64,000 nucleotides of DNA from Constantimarinum furrinae. GTDB taxonomy: Bacteria; Bacteroidota; Bacteroidia; Flavobacteriales; Flavobacteriaceae. Position numbers and translations under genes: made by a program. The notes under the pieces were generated by a model. It searched no databases. It was not told the origin of the DNA and saw only the letters and a list, made by a program, of their open reading frames with translations. This document shows, piece after piece, positions 7,905 to 15,216 of the stretch; within the stretch, counting starts at the first letter, position 1; each line of letters begins with the position of its first letter. The stretch covers positions 372,001 to 436,000 of the forward strand of contig NZ_CP052909.1 in NCBI RefSeq assembly GCF_014295415.1, read 5' to 3'.

Positions 7905-8537
7905 ATGAAAAGTATATTTATTGCAGATCATCATCCTGTGACGCGAAAGGGGATCGCTTGTATGCTGAAAAAGAACAGCAATTTCACCATAATAGGCAAG
8001 GCAAATAACGGAGACGAACTCTACAAATCCTTAGAGGATAACAGACCCGATATCCTCATTATGGAGATCGACATGCCACATATTAACGGTATAAATGCAC
8101 TGCGAAGTATTAAAACTGAATTTCCCGAAATGCGTGTGCTGATCTTTTCAACGCATCCTGAAGAAATATACGCGCTGCGTTCCATTAAATCTGGCGCTGC
8201 CGGATATGTTCCAAAAACAGCGTCAACCAAGGTATTTTTAAAAGCGCTTAAGCAAATAGCCAAAGGAGGGATCTTCCTCAACGAAGAACTTACTTCTACC
8301 TTCACCAGCCGTAATGTTGGTGAAACCAGCGCGATTAGCCGGTACAAAAAATTATCTTCAAGAGAGATCGAAGTGTTAAATCTTCTTTCAAGTGGCAAAC
8401 GCAATAAAGATATCGCCAACGCTTTAAATATTAACGAAAAAACGGTGAGCACCTATAAGACCCGTTTGCTTAAAAAACTGAAAGTGGATAATCTGGCCGA
8501 TCTCATTCATCAGTCCAGAATGTTTCAGTTTGGGTAA
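7905..8537 (+). CDS. Atypical NarL/LuxR-family response regulator (phospho-acceptor Asp replaced by Glu)
   Basis: A 210-residue protein with an N-terminal receiver (about 1-120) and a C-terminal LuxR-type helix-turn-helix (about 145-205: LSSREIEVLNLLSSGKRNKD, then INEKTVSTYKTRLLKKL). The receiver is altered: the phosphorylation-site segment reads ILIMEIDMP, with Glu54 (codon GAG at 8064-8066) where Asp is expected, and the acidic pair is Asp8-His9. Lys in GYVPKTAS is kept. This suggests phosphorylation-independent or constitutive activity. Its target genes are unknown. It lies between nadE and dnaG with no kinase gene nearby. Confidence 0.88.
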   Translation: MKSIFIADHHPVTRKGIACMLKKNSNFTIIGKANNGDELYKSLEDNRPDILIMEIDMPHINGINALRSIKTEFPEMRVLIFSTHPEEIYALRSIKSGAAGYVPKTASTKVFLKALKQIAKGGIFLNEELTSTFTSRNVGETSAISRYKKLSSREIEVLNLLSSGKRNKDIANALNINEKTVSTYKTRLLKKLKVDNLADLIHQSRMFQFG

Positions 8538-8538
8538 A

Positions 8539-10497
8539 CTACAATACTCGGTTTAATTTTTCTGAAAGTACCTTTTTCAATGTTATATAATCTACAATAT
8601 CCTGTAGGTTATTTTGGTTTTCAGTATTTTCCTGCTCCTTTACCTCTTTTGAAAGCTCATCGATCTTTTTTGCGACCAAATGGCGTCTCAGGTTTAATAT
8701 AGTTTCACTTACCATTTGAGCAATGGTCACTTTCTTATCCTTTACAAAAATGTCCTTTCCATCCCAGTCGTGCAACTGATACTTTTCTTCTTCCATTAAA
8801 ATATGAGTCACTGCCGTTGCCTTTTCAGGCTTTAACTGATTCACAAAGGTATCTAACTGAAGTCCCTGTTCCTGATTCAAGGTATTGATGATCTCATAAT
8901 ACAACTCCTTAAACTCGTCGTTTGCAAATTCAATTTCATCCTCCTGCAAGTCAAGGAAAATCTTTTCAAAGACTCTGGATTTAACCACTTCCGGTTTAAA
9001 CGCTATCTCTCCTTTTTCGTCTGCTTCCAAGATAAGATCTTCAAAGTCTTCTTCTACATTTCCGTATAAAAGTAATAATTCGATGATCTTTCGTTCCAAT
9101 TCAAACTGAACATCAACCTTTTTTACTGCTTGTTTTTCCGGAGTAAAAACCTCAAGCCCCATAGGTTTGGGCAGCTTTTTTCCTGCATCCCGTTTATCCT
9201 TTTGAAGGAGTTGCGCCAGCGTATTGAACAATACCTCTTCCGAGATATCCATTATGCGAGAACATTCCTGTATGTAAACTTCTCGCTTTATTACATCGGG
9301 GATCTTCGAAATGCTCACGACCATATCCCTGATGGTATCTGCTTTTTTTACAGGATCACTTTTCGCTTCCGAAGCTAATAATGAAGCCTTAAAATTGACA
9401 AAATCTCTTGCATTCTCTTCAAGATAGACACTTAGGTCTTCCAGGGAATTGGCTTTGGCAAAACTATCCGGATCTTCTCCCTCGGGGAACGTACAGATCT
9501 TTACGTTCATCCCCTGTTCCAAAATAAGATCCACACCGCGAAGCGAAGCTCTCAATCCGGCCGCGTCTCCATCAAAAAGTAAGGTAATGTTCTTAGTGAG
9601 TCGGTTAATTAACCTTATTTGATCTGCCGTTAAGGCGGTTCCGGAAGATGAAACCACGTTCTTTATTCCGGTTTGATGAAACTGGATCACATCGGTATAA
9701 CCCTCAACCAGATAACAATTATCCTCTTTAGCAATACTCTGCTTGGCGTGATAAATTCCGTACAACACCTTACTCTTGTGATAAATATCACTTTCGGGTG
9801 AATTGAGATACTTTGCTGCTCTTTTATCACTGGTTAGGATTCGTCCTCCAAATCCGAGTGTTCGTCCGCTTAGACTTAAAATAGGAAACATGACCCGGCC
9901 CTTAAAGCGGTCGAATTGCTTTTCTTCCTTAACTATGGTGAGCCCTGTTTTTTCAAGAAATTCGAGTTTATAGCCTTGCTTTATGGCATGCCCGGTAAAA
10001 GCATCCCAACGGTCCGGCGAAAACCCTAATTCGAATGTTTTTATAGTTTCGTCGGTAAAACCGCGTTCCTTGAAATAACTTAATCCGATCGCTTTACCTT
10101 CTTCCGTCTTGCGTAAGGAGTTATGGAAAAAATCCTTGGCAAATTCACTTACTAAATAAAGACTTTCCCTTTCGTTGGCCTGCTCCTTTTCTTCATTGGA
10201 TTGCTGGGTCTCCTCTACTTCTATACCGTACTTTTTCGCAAGGTATTTTATGGCTTCGGGATAGGTAAAATGTTCGTGCTCCATTAAAAATGCAACCACA
10301 TTTCCTCCCTTTCCGCTGGAAAAATCCTTCCAGATCTGTTTTACGGGTGATACCATAAAACTCGGAGTACGTTCATCGCTAAACGGACTCAATCCTTTGT
10401 AATTACTTCCCGATTTCTTCAGCAAAACAAAATCACCAATCACCTCCTCTACACGAGCAGATTCGAACACATTGTCTATGGTGGTTTTAGAGATCAC
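8539..10497 (-). CDS. dnaG: DNA primase DnaG with degenerate zinc-binding motif
   Basis: Synthesises RNA primers at the replication fork. 652 residues: an N-terminal zinc-ribbon-like region (about 1-100), a TOPRIM catalytic core (about 130-420, including FKGRVMFPI, EGYTDVIQFHQTG and DGDAAGLRA) and a C-terminal helicase-binding region. The family zinc ligands are absent: the CPFH and CFGC positions read SPFS (37-40) and DFSS (58-61), while the framework (ERTPSFMVSP, GGNVVAFLMEHE) is retained. The likely start is GTG at 10497, giving the MISKTTIDNVFE N-terminus. Convergent with the response regulator, with one intervening base. Confidence 0.95.
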   Translation of the reverse strand: MISKTTIDNVFESARVEEVIGDFVLLKKSGSNYKGLSPFSDERTPSFMVSPVKQIWKDFSSGKGGNVVAFLMEHEHFTYPEAIKYLAKKYGIEVEETQQSNEEKEQANERESLYLVSEFAKDFFHNSLRKTEEGKAIGLSYFKERGFTDETIKTFELGFSPDRWDAFTGHAIKQGYKLEFLEKTGLTIVKEEKQFDRFKGRVMFPILSLSGRTLGFGGRILTSDKRAAKYLNSPESDIYHKSKVLYGIYHAKQSIAKEDNCYLVEGYTDVIQFHQTGIKNVVSSSGTALTADQIRLINRLTKNITLLFDGDAAGLRASLRGVDLILEQGMNVKICTFPEGEDPDSFAKANSLEDLSVYLEENARDFVNFKASLLASEAKSDPVKKADTIRDMVVSISKIPDVIKREVYIQECSRIMDISEEVLFNTLAQLLQKDKRDAGKKLPKPMGLEVFTPEKQAVKKVDVQFELERKIIELLLLYGNVEEDFEDLILEADEKGEIAFKPEVVKSRVFEKIFLDLQEDEIEFANDEFKELYYEIINTLNQEQGLQLDTFVNQLKPEKATAVTHILMEEEKYQLHDWDGKDIFVKDKKVTIAQMVSETILNLRRHLVAKKIDELSKEVKEQENTENQNNLQDIVDYITLKKVLSEKLNRVL

Positions 10498-10608
10498 GAT
10501 TATAATTTATACTTATTCTATTCCTCGGAATTAAATTTCTAAGAAATTACAATTTGACTTTGCCTCACAATTTACTGAATATTCCAATAAATCACAGGGC
10601 ATTTCGAG

Positions 10609-10624
10609 AATGTAAATTTACATT
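10609..10624. repeat. Perfect 16-bp palindrome upstream of dnaG
   Basis: AATGTAAATTTACATT is self-complementary, 112 bp upstream of the dnaG start. A second short inverted repeat (AATTTCT-a-AGAAATT, 10533-10547) lies nearer the gene. Either could be an operator; the 216-bp gap between the CPBP protease gene and dnaG otherwise holds only a terminator. Confidence 0.4.
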
Positions 10625-10654
10625 GAATATCTGCTTTTATTAAGAAATTATAGC

Positions 10655-10685
10655 AACAAAAAAGGTTCCTTTTTAGGGGAACCTT
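10655..10685 (-). terminator. Intrinsic terminator of the ECF sigma operon
   Basis: Minus strand: AAGGTTCC, 8-base loop, GGAACCTT, then a T-run; it sits 29 bases after the CPBP protease stop. Confidence 0.8.
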
Positions 10686-10713
10686 GTCTCGCTTTGGAAT
10701 TTGGCTGAATATG

Positions 10714-11505
10714 CTATGAAGGCTTTATAAAAAGTGTTTTTCTGTTTACGGCCAATTTTTCCTTTTTACGTTTTTTATACATGAGTGTTAGCACGATAAT
10801 CAATACAATGGTAATTATTCTGAATACATTGGAGTACACCCCTCCCAGGGCGTTCTCTCCGGCCGAGAACAGTTCCCAGAACAGATTCATAAACAGGTGC
10901 AGAAAAACCGGCACCCAGATATTATAATTCCACTCGGTATATACCCAAGCAAATAATACGGCACCTAAAAAGGTCGTTAGAAAGATGCCAATTAGGGTTG
11001 TCGGGTCCTGACTTTGATAGAGATGGATAAAAGCGAACAACAACGCTCCAAATAGAATGGATGGTATAAATCCCACTTTTGTGTATCGAAATACCAGCCC
11101 ATATAGAAAACCTCTAAAATACAGTTCTTCAAAAAAGGCCGCGGCAATGACGGAGACCAAGATCGTATTAAGATTAATTTCAGTATTAAATTCAAAAACT
11201 AAGGCAAAACCTATTAACATTGGAGCGGTACACACTAGAGAAAACAGCAATGCCTTAAGTAATGATCTGTTTAAACCGAGCGCATCGAAACTATTTCTTA
11301 CCCCTCTTAGAAGCATTGTGCCGACCAATAAAGGAATTCCTACTATGCTGTATGCCAGAATATGACTGATGCCAAACTGATCTAATCCTTGGTTAATAGC
11401 CGTTCTTATAGTTTTAAAATACAACTCATCTACGATAAAATAGATAATAAATGCAACAGCAACACCCAGCACTATTTTTACTGAACTTTTCATTTTTTTC
11501 AACAT
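10714..11505 (-). CDS. CPBP-family intramembrane glutamic protease
   Basis: A 263-residue polytopic membrane protein with about eight predicted helices. The CPBP (Abi/CAAX protease-like) signatures are present: EExxxR as Glu126-Glu127...Arg131 in FFEELYFRGFLYG, a conserved His in LLFAFIHLYQS, and HxxxN in FLHLFMNLFW near residue 203. Members cleave substrates within the membrane or process prenylated or antimicrobial peptides; the substrate here is unknown. One base separates it from the preceding coiled-coil protein gene, so it belongs to the ECF sigma operon, where site-2-like cleavage of a regulator is conceivable but unproven. Confidence 0.87.
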   Translation of the reverse strand: MLKKMKSSVKIVLGVAVAFIIYFIVDELYFKTIRTAINQGLDQFGISHILAYSIVGIPLLVGTMLLRGVRNSFDALGLNRSLLKALLFSLVCTAPMLIGFALVFEFNTEINLNTILVSVIAAAFFEELYFRGFLYGLVFRYTKVGFIPSILFGALLFAFIHLYQSQDPTTLIGIFLTTFLGAVLFAWVYTEWNYNIWVPVFLHLFMNLFWELFSAGENALGGVYSNVFRIITIVLIIVLTLMYKKRKKEKLAVNRKTLFIKPS

Positions 11506-11506
11506 A

Positions 11507-12562
11507 TTAATCCATATCGAATCTTAGGCCCAAAGAAATGTTTCGCTGCTCCACGCTGTTATTCTCAAAGATGGGACTAAGATCGTATTTTACATATACT
11601 GCCGTATCTCTCCAGCCCAGATAAGCGCTCAATCCATAGACAAATGTATTGGTATTGAAGTTCCCTTTTTGCTTTTCTTTGATATCCTGTCCGTCAACTT
11701 CATACTTCAGTTTTTGACGTGCTCCCAGATTAACACCGGCAAAACCTCCCAGCCCTAACTTAATTTGATTATGCGTAGAATACCGAAAATAATCATCTTT
11801 TTCTATCTTTTTCGAGGGTCCGATCTCAAAATGAACAGGAATTACGAGGTTATCCATGCGAAATTTAGATTTTTCAAGATCGATGGGGTATTCTTCCAGC
11901 AGGGTCATTCCATCATCATCGACAAAGACCATATTATTCTTTGGTTTCAACCCGTTAAACTGAAAAGAGAATCCATACTTAACACGCAGCCAGTTGGTCT
12001 CTTTAAAGACCCGTGTTTTCCAGGCCCAACCAATTTCTGCGAAGCGACTGCCCCCAAGTTTATAGACATCATCTCCAAGTTCCCCGTCGACGAGTACATT
12101 GTTAAACCCTACGGCTAATACAAAATCGGATGTAGTGCGTTTGTCATATTTAGGTTTGCGGTTACCGTTCCCAATATAAATGAGCGATTTATCATCGTCC
12201 CCTGTTCCAATTTGCAGTACGACTCGATCCTCGTCTTCCTCAGCAAGTTCCTCACCATTCCGTTCTAATAAGGCGATCTTATTATCTATAATAGCAAGTC
12301 TGTTTTCTATATTCAGCGCACGCTTTTCGGCAGCCAACTGCTTACGGTTTTCGGCTTCAGCAGAGGTGACGGCGCCGTTTTCCATCATGGCATTGATGTT
12401 CTCTACTTCAACTTTTAGTGCCTCTTTTTCTTCGGTGACCACCTTTTCCTTTACGGCTTCCAGTAGTTCAATTTTTCCTTTAACTTCGGTTTCCTGAGCC
12501 TGACCATAGGATACAGCCAGCACCCACATCACTATAGTGATGACATACATACTTAGTTTCAT
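11507..12562 (-). CDS. Outer-membrane beta-barrel-like protein with periplasmic coiled coil
   Basis: A 351-residue exported protein, no named family recognised. Signal peptide MKLSMYVITIVMWVLAVSYGQAQ, then a charged heptad-rich coiled coil (about 25-110, with LLEAVKEKVVTEEKEALKVE and AENRKQLAAEKRALNIENRL). Alternating hydrophobic/polar strands follow to the end (FVLAVGFNNVLV, WLRVKYGFSFQFNG, HNQIKLGLGGFAGVNLG, LSAYLGWRDTAVYVKYDLSP), ending in SLGLRFDMD, consistent with a barrel of the porin-family type. Third gene of the sigma/anti-sigma operon; possibly the envelope sensor or main output of that system, which is inference only. Confidence 0.65.
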   Translation of the reverse strand: MKLSMYVITIVMWVLAVSYGQAQETEVKGKIELLEAVKEKVVTEEKEALKVEVENINAMMENGAVTSAEAENRKQLAAEKRALNIENRLAIIDNKIALLERNGEELAEEDEDRVVLQIGTGDDDKSLIYIGNGNRKPKYDKRTTSDFVLAVGFNNVLVDGELGDDVYKLGGSRFAEIGWAWKTRVFKETNWLRVKYGFSFQFNGLKPKNNMVFVDDDGMTLLEEYPIDLEKSKFRMDNLVIPVHFEIGPSKKIEKDDYFRYSTHNQIKLGLGGFAGVNLGARQKLKYEVDGQDIKEKQKGNFNTNTFVYGLSAYLGWRDTAVYVKYDLSPIFENNSVEQRNISLGLRFDMD

Positions 12563-12607
12563 AGTGTTCGTGATTTTTACCGCTTTTGACGGTGTGATTG
12601 ATGAATA

Positions 12608-13396
12608 TTAATTGTTGCGTTCAGTAACGGCGGTTCGTATTTTCTGAAAGCTCTCGCCCAAGGCGTCAAAGACCTTATCTCTGAAACTACGGTCCAGTTC
12701 CGTTTCCACATCCATAAGCAGGGCTGCAGCATCTACTTTGTTGGTATTGCGGTTTAAAATTTGTTGTGTTTTAATCTCACGTTGCGCCTCGGCCAGCAGC
12801 GCATCGATATCTTCGGCGGTAATGCTCGCATTCTCCTGCTGCATAGCATTTACCTTTGCCAGTACCTCATCAACTTTACTGTTAATATAGGTAGCTTCAC
12901 TAAATTGGATCGCTTCATTTATTGACGCTTCCTTTTTCTGTGGGGTGTCATTCTCTGCGATCAATTTGGTTTTATCTTCTTTTTGAGAATTATTTTGAGT
13001 GACCATGAGGTCCCTTTTATTCTGAATTACTTTGGTTTCAGTCTTCGTATTTGCTTTTTCCTTTTCTTCGTAAGGGGTATTCTCTACGGCGAGCTCTTCA
13101 GTGATAAGAGGCATTTCAACGAGCTCCGGACTGTTGTTTTCATTTACTTCTTCGGAAGGATTATCTTCCAGCACCAACGCTTCCGAAGCACGTTCCGAAG
13201 GAGAAAAGACCAGTGATCCTATCACTAATAAAGCTGCAATACTCGCCGCAACAGCATACCAGAGTGTGATCGATCTTTCTTTCTTTTTTGGTTCGCCCAA
13301 ACGCCCTGAAAGTTTTTCCCAGGCCTTGGCTGAAGGTTGTAGCTCCCGCTCCTGCAGCTTCACTCTAATATTATCTTCAAATTTAATGGGTGCCAT
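12608..13396 (-). CDS. Putative membrane-bound anti-sigma factor
   Basis: 262 residues with one membrane helix (about 48-65, LWYAVAASIAALLVIGSLVF), a short cytoplasmic N-terminal domain (about 1-45, KLQERELQPSAKAWEKLSGRL) and a long acidic, Glu/Asn/Lys-rich periplasmic region. The gene overlaps the ECF sigma gene by 14 bases, the classic sigma/anti-sigma arrangement. The N-terminus lacks a visible zinc anti-sigma HxxxCxxC motif, so assignment rests on topology and coupling. The periplasmic part ends in a helical segment rich in NAMQQENASITAEDIDALL. Confidence 0.7.
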   Translation of the reverse strand: MAPIKFEDNIRVKLQERELQPSAKAWEKLSGRLGEPKKKERSITLWYAVAASIAALLVIGSLVFSPSERASEALVLEDNPSEEVNENNSPELVEMPLITEELAVENTPYEEKEKANTKTETKVIQNKRDLMVTQNNSQKEDKTKLIAENDTPQKKEASINEAIQFSEATYINSKVDEVLAKVNAMQQENASITAEDIDALLAEAQREIKTQQILNRNTNKVDAAALLMDVETELDRSFRDKVFDALGESFQKIRTAVTERNN

Positions 13397-13985
13397 AACT
13401 AATTTTATTTTCGTTAGTAACTAAGGACTGAAGCATTTTACGGGCTTTAAACAACTGAGATTTAGAGGTACTTTCACTTATCTGCAGCAATTCGCCTATT
13501 TCACTATGTTTATAACCTTCTACCGCATAAAGCACAAAAACTGTTTTATAACCGTCCGGCAGCCGGTCCATAAGCTTTTGTATCTCATTCACTTCCAGCG
13601 CTGTTTCAATATAAGCCACATGCTCCACCGAATTATCGATCGCAGCTTCATCCTTAAAATGGATTTTCTTTTCGCTTCTTAAATAAGTGATCGATTCGTT
13701 AACCATGATACGCCTGATCCATCCTTCGAAACTTCCTTCAGATTTAAACGAATCCAGATGCGTAAACACTTTTAGGAATCCGTTGAGCATCACTTCTTCG
13801 GCAACATCATTGCTCTTTACATACTGTCTGCATACACTCAGCATTTTTGGTGAGAATAGTTCGAACATCTCATGCTGCGCCTTTCGGTTTCCTTTACGGA
13901 CCTTCTTAATAAGTGAGACGTAGTTTTTATGTAATGATATTACTTTCAACGAATTTTTTTTTTTTAAGATCGCTTCTATTACCAT
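13383..13985 (-). CDS. ECF-type RNA polymerase sigma factor
   Basis: Sigma-70 family protein, up to 200 residues. Region 2 is visible as AQHEMFELFSPKMLSVCRQYV...EEVMLNGFLKVF...GSFEGWIRRIMVNESITYLR, and region 4 as LMDRLPDGYKTVFVLYAVEGYKHSEIGELL...TSKSQLFKARKML. No ECF auxiliary domain is evident. The first 12 codons (with a run of 12 A) do not resemble the family; the homologous part begins KVISLHKN, which would fit a TTG start at 13949. Drives, or is coupled to, the overlapping anti-sigma gene and two membrane protein genes downstream. Confidence 0.88.
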   Translation of the reverse strand: MVIEAILKKKNSLKVISLHKNYVSLIKKVRKGNRKAQHEMFELFSPKMLSVCRQYVKSNDVAEEVMLNGFLKVFTHLDSFKSEGSFEGWIRRIMVNESITYLRSEKKIHFKDEAAIDNSVEHVAYIETALEVNEIQKLMDRLPDGYKTVFVLYAVEGYKHSEIGELLQISESTSKSQLFKARKMLQSLVTNENKISYGTH

Positions 13986-14043
13986 AGACGAGGAATAATT
14001 GAAAAAGGTTGCCTGAAGGTAAAAAATTATTGGGAGACAGGAA

Positions 14044-14071
14044 TTAGGGATTAGGGATTAGGGGTTAGGGA
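14044..14071 (+). repeat. TTAGGGR heptamer tandem repeat (4 units)
   Basis: TTAGGGA, TTAGGGA, TTAGGGG, TTAGGGA in perfect 7-base register, in the promoter-side gap between the polyprenyl synthetase and sigma genes. Four G-runs could form a quadruplex on the plus strand. Confidence 0.75.
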
Positions 14072-14097
14072 GTCTTAAGCAAATATTTTAAGAACAC

Positions 14098-14125
14098 ACT
14101 GCTCACTGCCTACTGCCTACTGAAT
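14098..14125 (+). repeat. ACTGNNT-type heptamer tandem repeat (4 units)
   Basis: ACTGCTC, ACTGCCT, ACTGCCT, ACTGAAT: a second, unrelated 7-base repeat 26 bp from the TTAGGG array, abutting the stop of the polyprenyl synthetase gene. Confidence 0.7.
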
Positions 14126-14126
14126 A

Positions 14127-15104
14127 CTACTTCTTCCTGTCGATCACATAATTCACCATAAGTTCAAGAGAATCTTTATATGGTGATGACGGATAGGGTT
14201 TCAATAATTCCAGAGCCTGTTCTCTATAGGATTTCATCTGCTCCACCGCATAGTCAAGACCTCCGGATGATTTTACAAAGGCTATCACTTCTTTTACCCG
14301 CTTTTTATCCTTGTTGTGATTCTTTACCGAATTGATAAGCCAACGCCTGTCTTTTTCCGATGTATTATTCAAGGCATAAATTAGAGGCAGGGTCATTTTC
14401 TGTTCCTTGATATCGATCCCGGTGGGTTTTCCTATTTGTTCACTGCCATAGTCGAAAAGGTCGTCCTTGATCTGAAATGCCATCCCAATTAGCTCTCCAA
14501 ATTTTCGCATGGTTTCAACTTCGGCCTCAGAAGCATTTACAGAGCGGGCCCCCATAGCACAACAGGCTGCGATAAGGGTTGCCGTTTTTTTTCGGATGAT
14601 CTCAAAATAAACTGCTTCGGTGATATCGAGACTTCTGGCCTTTTCAATTTGCAACAATTCCCCTTCGCTCATTTCACGTACGGCAACGGAGATGATCTTC
14701 AGCAGATCGAAGTCATTATTATCAATAGAAAGCAACAACCCTTTAGACAAGAGGTAATCCCCTACCAAAACTGCAATCTTGTTTTTCCAAAGCGCATTTA
14801 TACTGAAGAACCCGCGGCGACGATTACTGTCGTCCACGACATCATCATGTACCAGGGTGGCGGTATGGATAAGCTCGATCACTGAAGCGCCCCTGTAAGT
14901 CCTGTCGTTCACCTCACCGTGATTGGTCATTTTGGCAATAAGAAATACGAACATGGGTCGCATTTGTTTGCCTTTGCGATTTACAACATAGTGGGTGATC
15001 CTGTTCAGTAAAGAAACTTTGGAAGACATGGAAATGGAAAACTTCTTTTCAAAAAGTTCCATCTCGTAATCGATGGGGAGTTTTATTTGTGAAACGATCT
15101 TCAT
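14127..15104 (-). CDS. Polyprenyl (octaprenyl/solanesyl-type) diphosphate synthase
   Basis: A 325-residue trans-prenyltransferase of the IspA/IspB superfamily, which builds the isoprenoid side chain of menaquinone. Both aspartate-rich motifs are visible: the first as HDDVVDDSNRRRG (about 89-101) and the second as QIKDDLFDYG (about 213-222). Also GKQMRPMFVFL near 45 and GLLLSIDN. Long-chain specificity (as opposed to farnesyl/geranylgeranyl) is inferred from family similarity and menaquinone use in Bacteroidetes. The start at 15104 lies just after a TATTTTTG box. Confidence 0.88.
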   Translation of the reverse strand: MKIVSQIKLPIDYEMELFEKKFSISMSSKVSLLNRITHYVVNRKGKQMRPMFVFLIAKMTNHGEVNDRTYRGASVIELIHTATLVHDDVVDDSNRRRGFFSINALWKNKIAVLVGDYLLSKGLLLSIDNNDFDLLKIISVAVREMSEGELLQIEKARSLDITEAVYFEIIRKKTATLIAACCAMGARSVNASEAEVETMRKFGELIGMAFQIKDDLFDYGSEQIGKPTGIDIKEQKMTLPLIYALNNTSEKDRRWLINSVKNHNKDKKRVKEVIAFVKSSGGLDYAVEQMKSYREQALELLKPYPSSPYKDSLELMVNYVIDRKK

Positions 15105-15112
15105 CTGTAGGT

Positions 15113-15120
15113 CAAAAATA
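15113..15120 (-). promoter_or_regulatory. Putative -7 box for the polyprenyl synthetase gene
   Basis: TATTTTTG on the minus strand matches TAnnTTTG, nine bases before the start codon, implying a very short leader. Confidence 0.4.
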
Positions 15121-15157
15121 CACTAATTATAAAAATCCTCATTCATCTCCCTACAGA

Positions 15158-15194
15158 ATAAAAAAAGCGCAGTGGAATAGGTATTCCCCTGCGC
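15158..15194 (-). terminator. Terminator after the phosphodiesterase-sulfotransferase gene
   Basis: Minus strand GCGCAGgGGAATacctATTCCaCTGCGC (a 12-bp stem with one mismatch) followed by seven T, 22 bases past the stop. Confidence 0.85.
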
Positions 15195-15216
15195 CAGAAA
15201 TTGCATATTGCTTTTA

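Noticed and set aside
14044-14071. TTAGGG repeat as a chromosome-end telomere
   Set aside because: Only four units, in the middle of a bacterial operon region flanked by genes; a tandem repeat, not a telomere.
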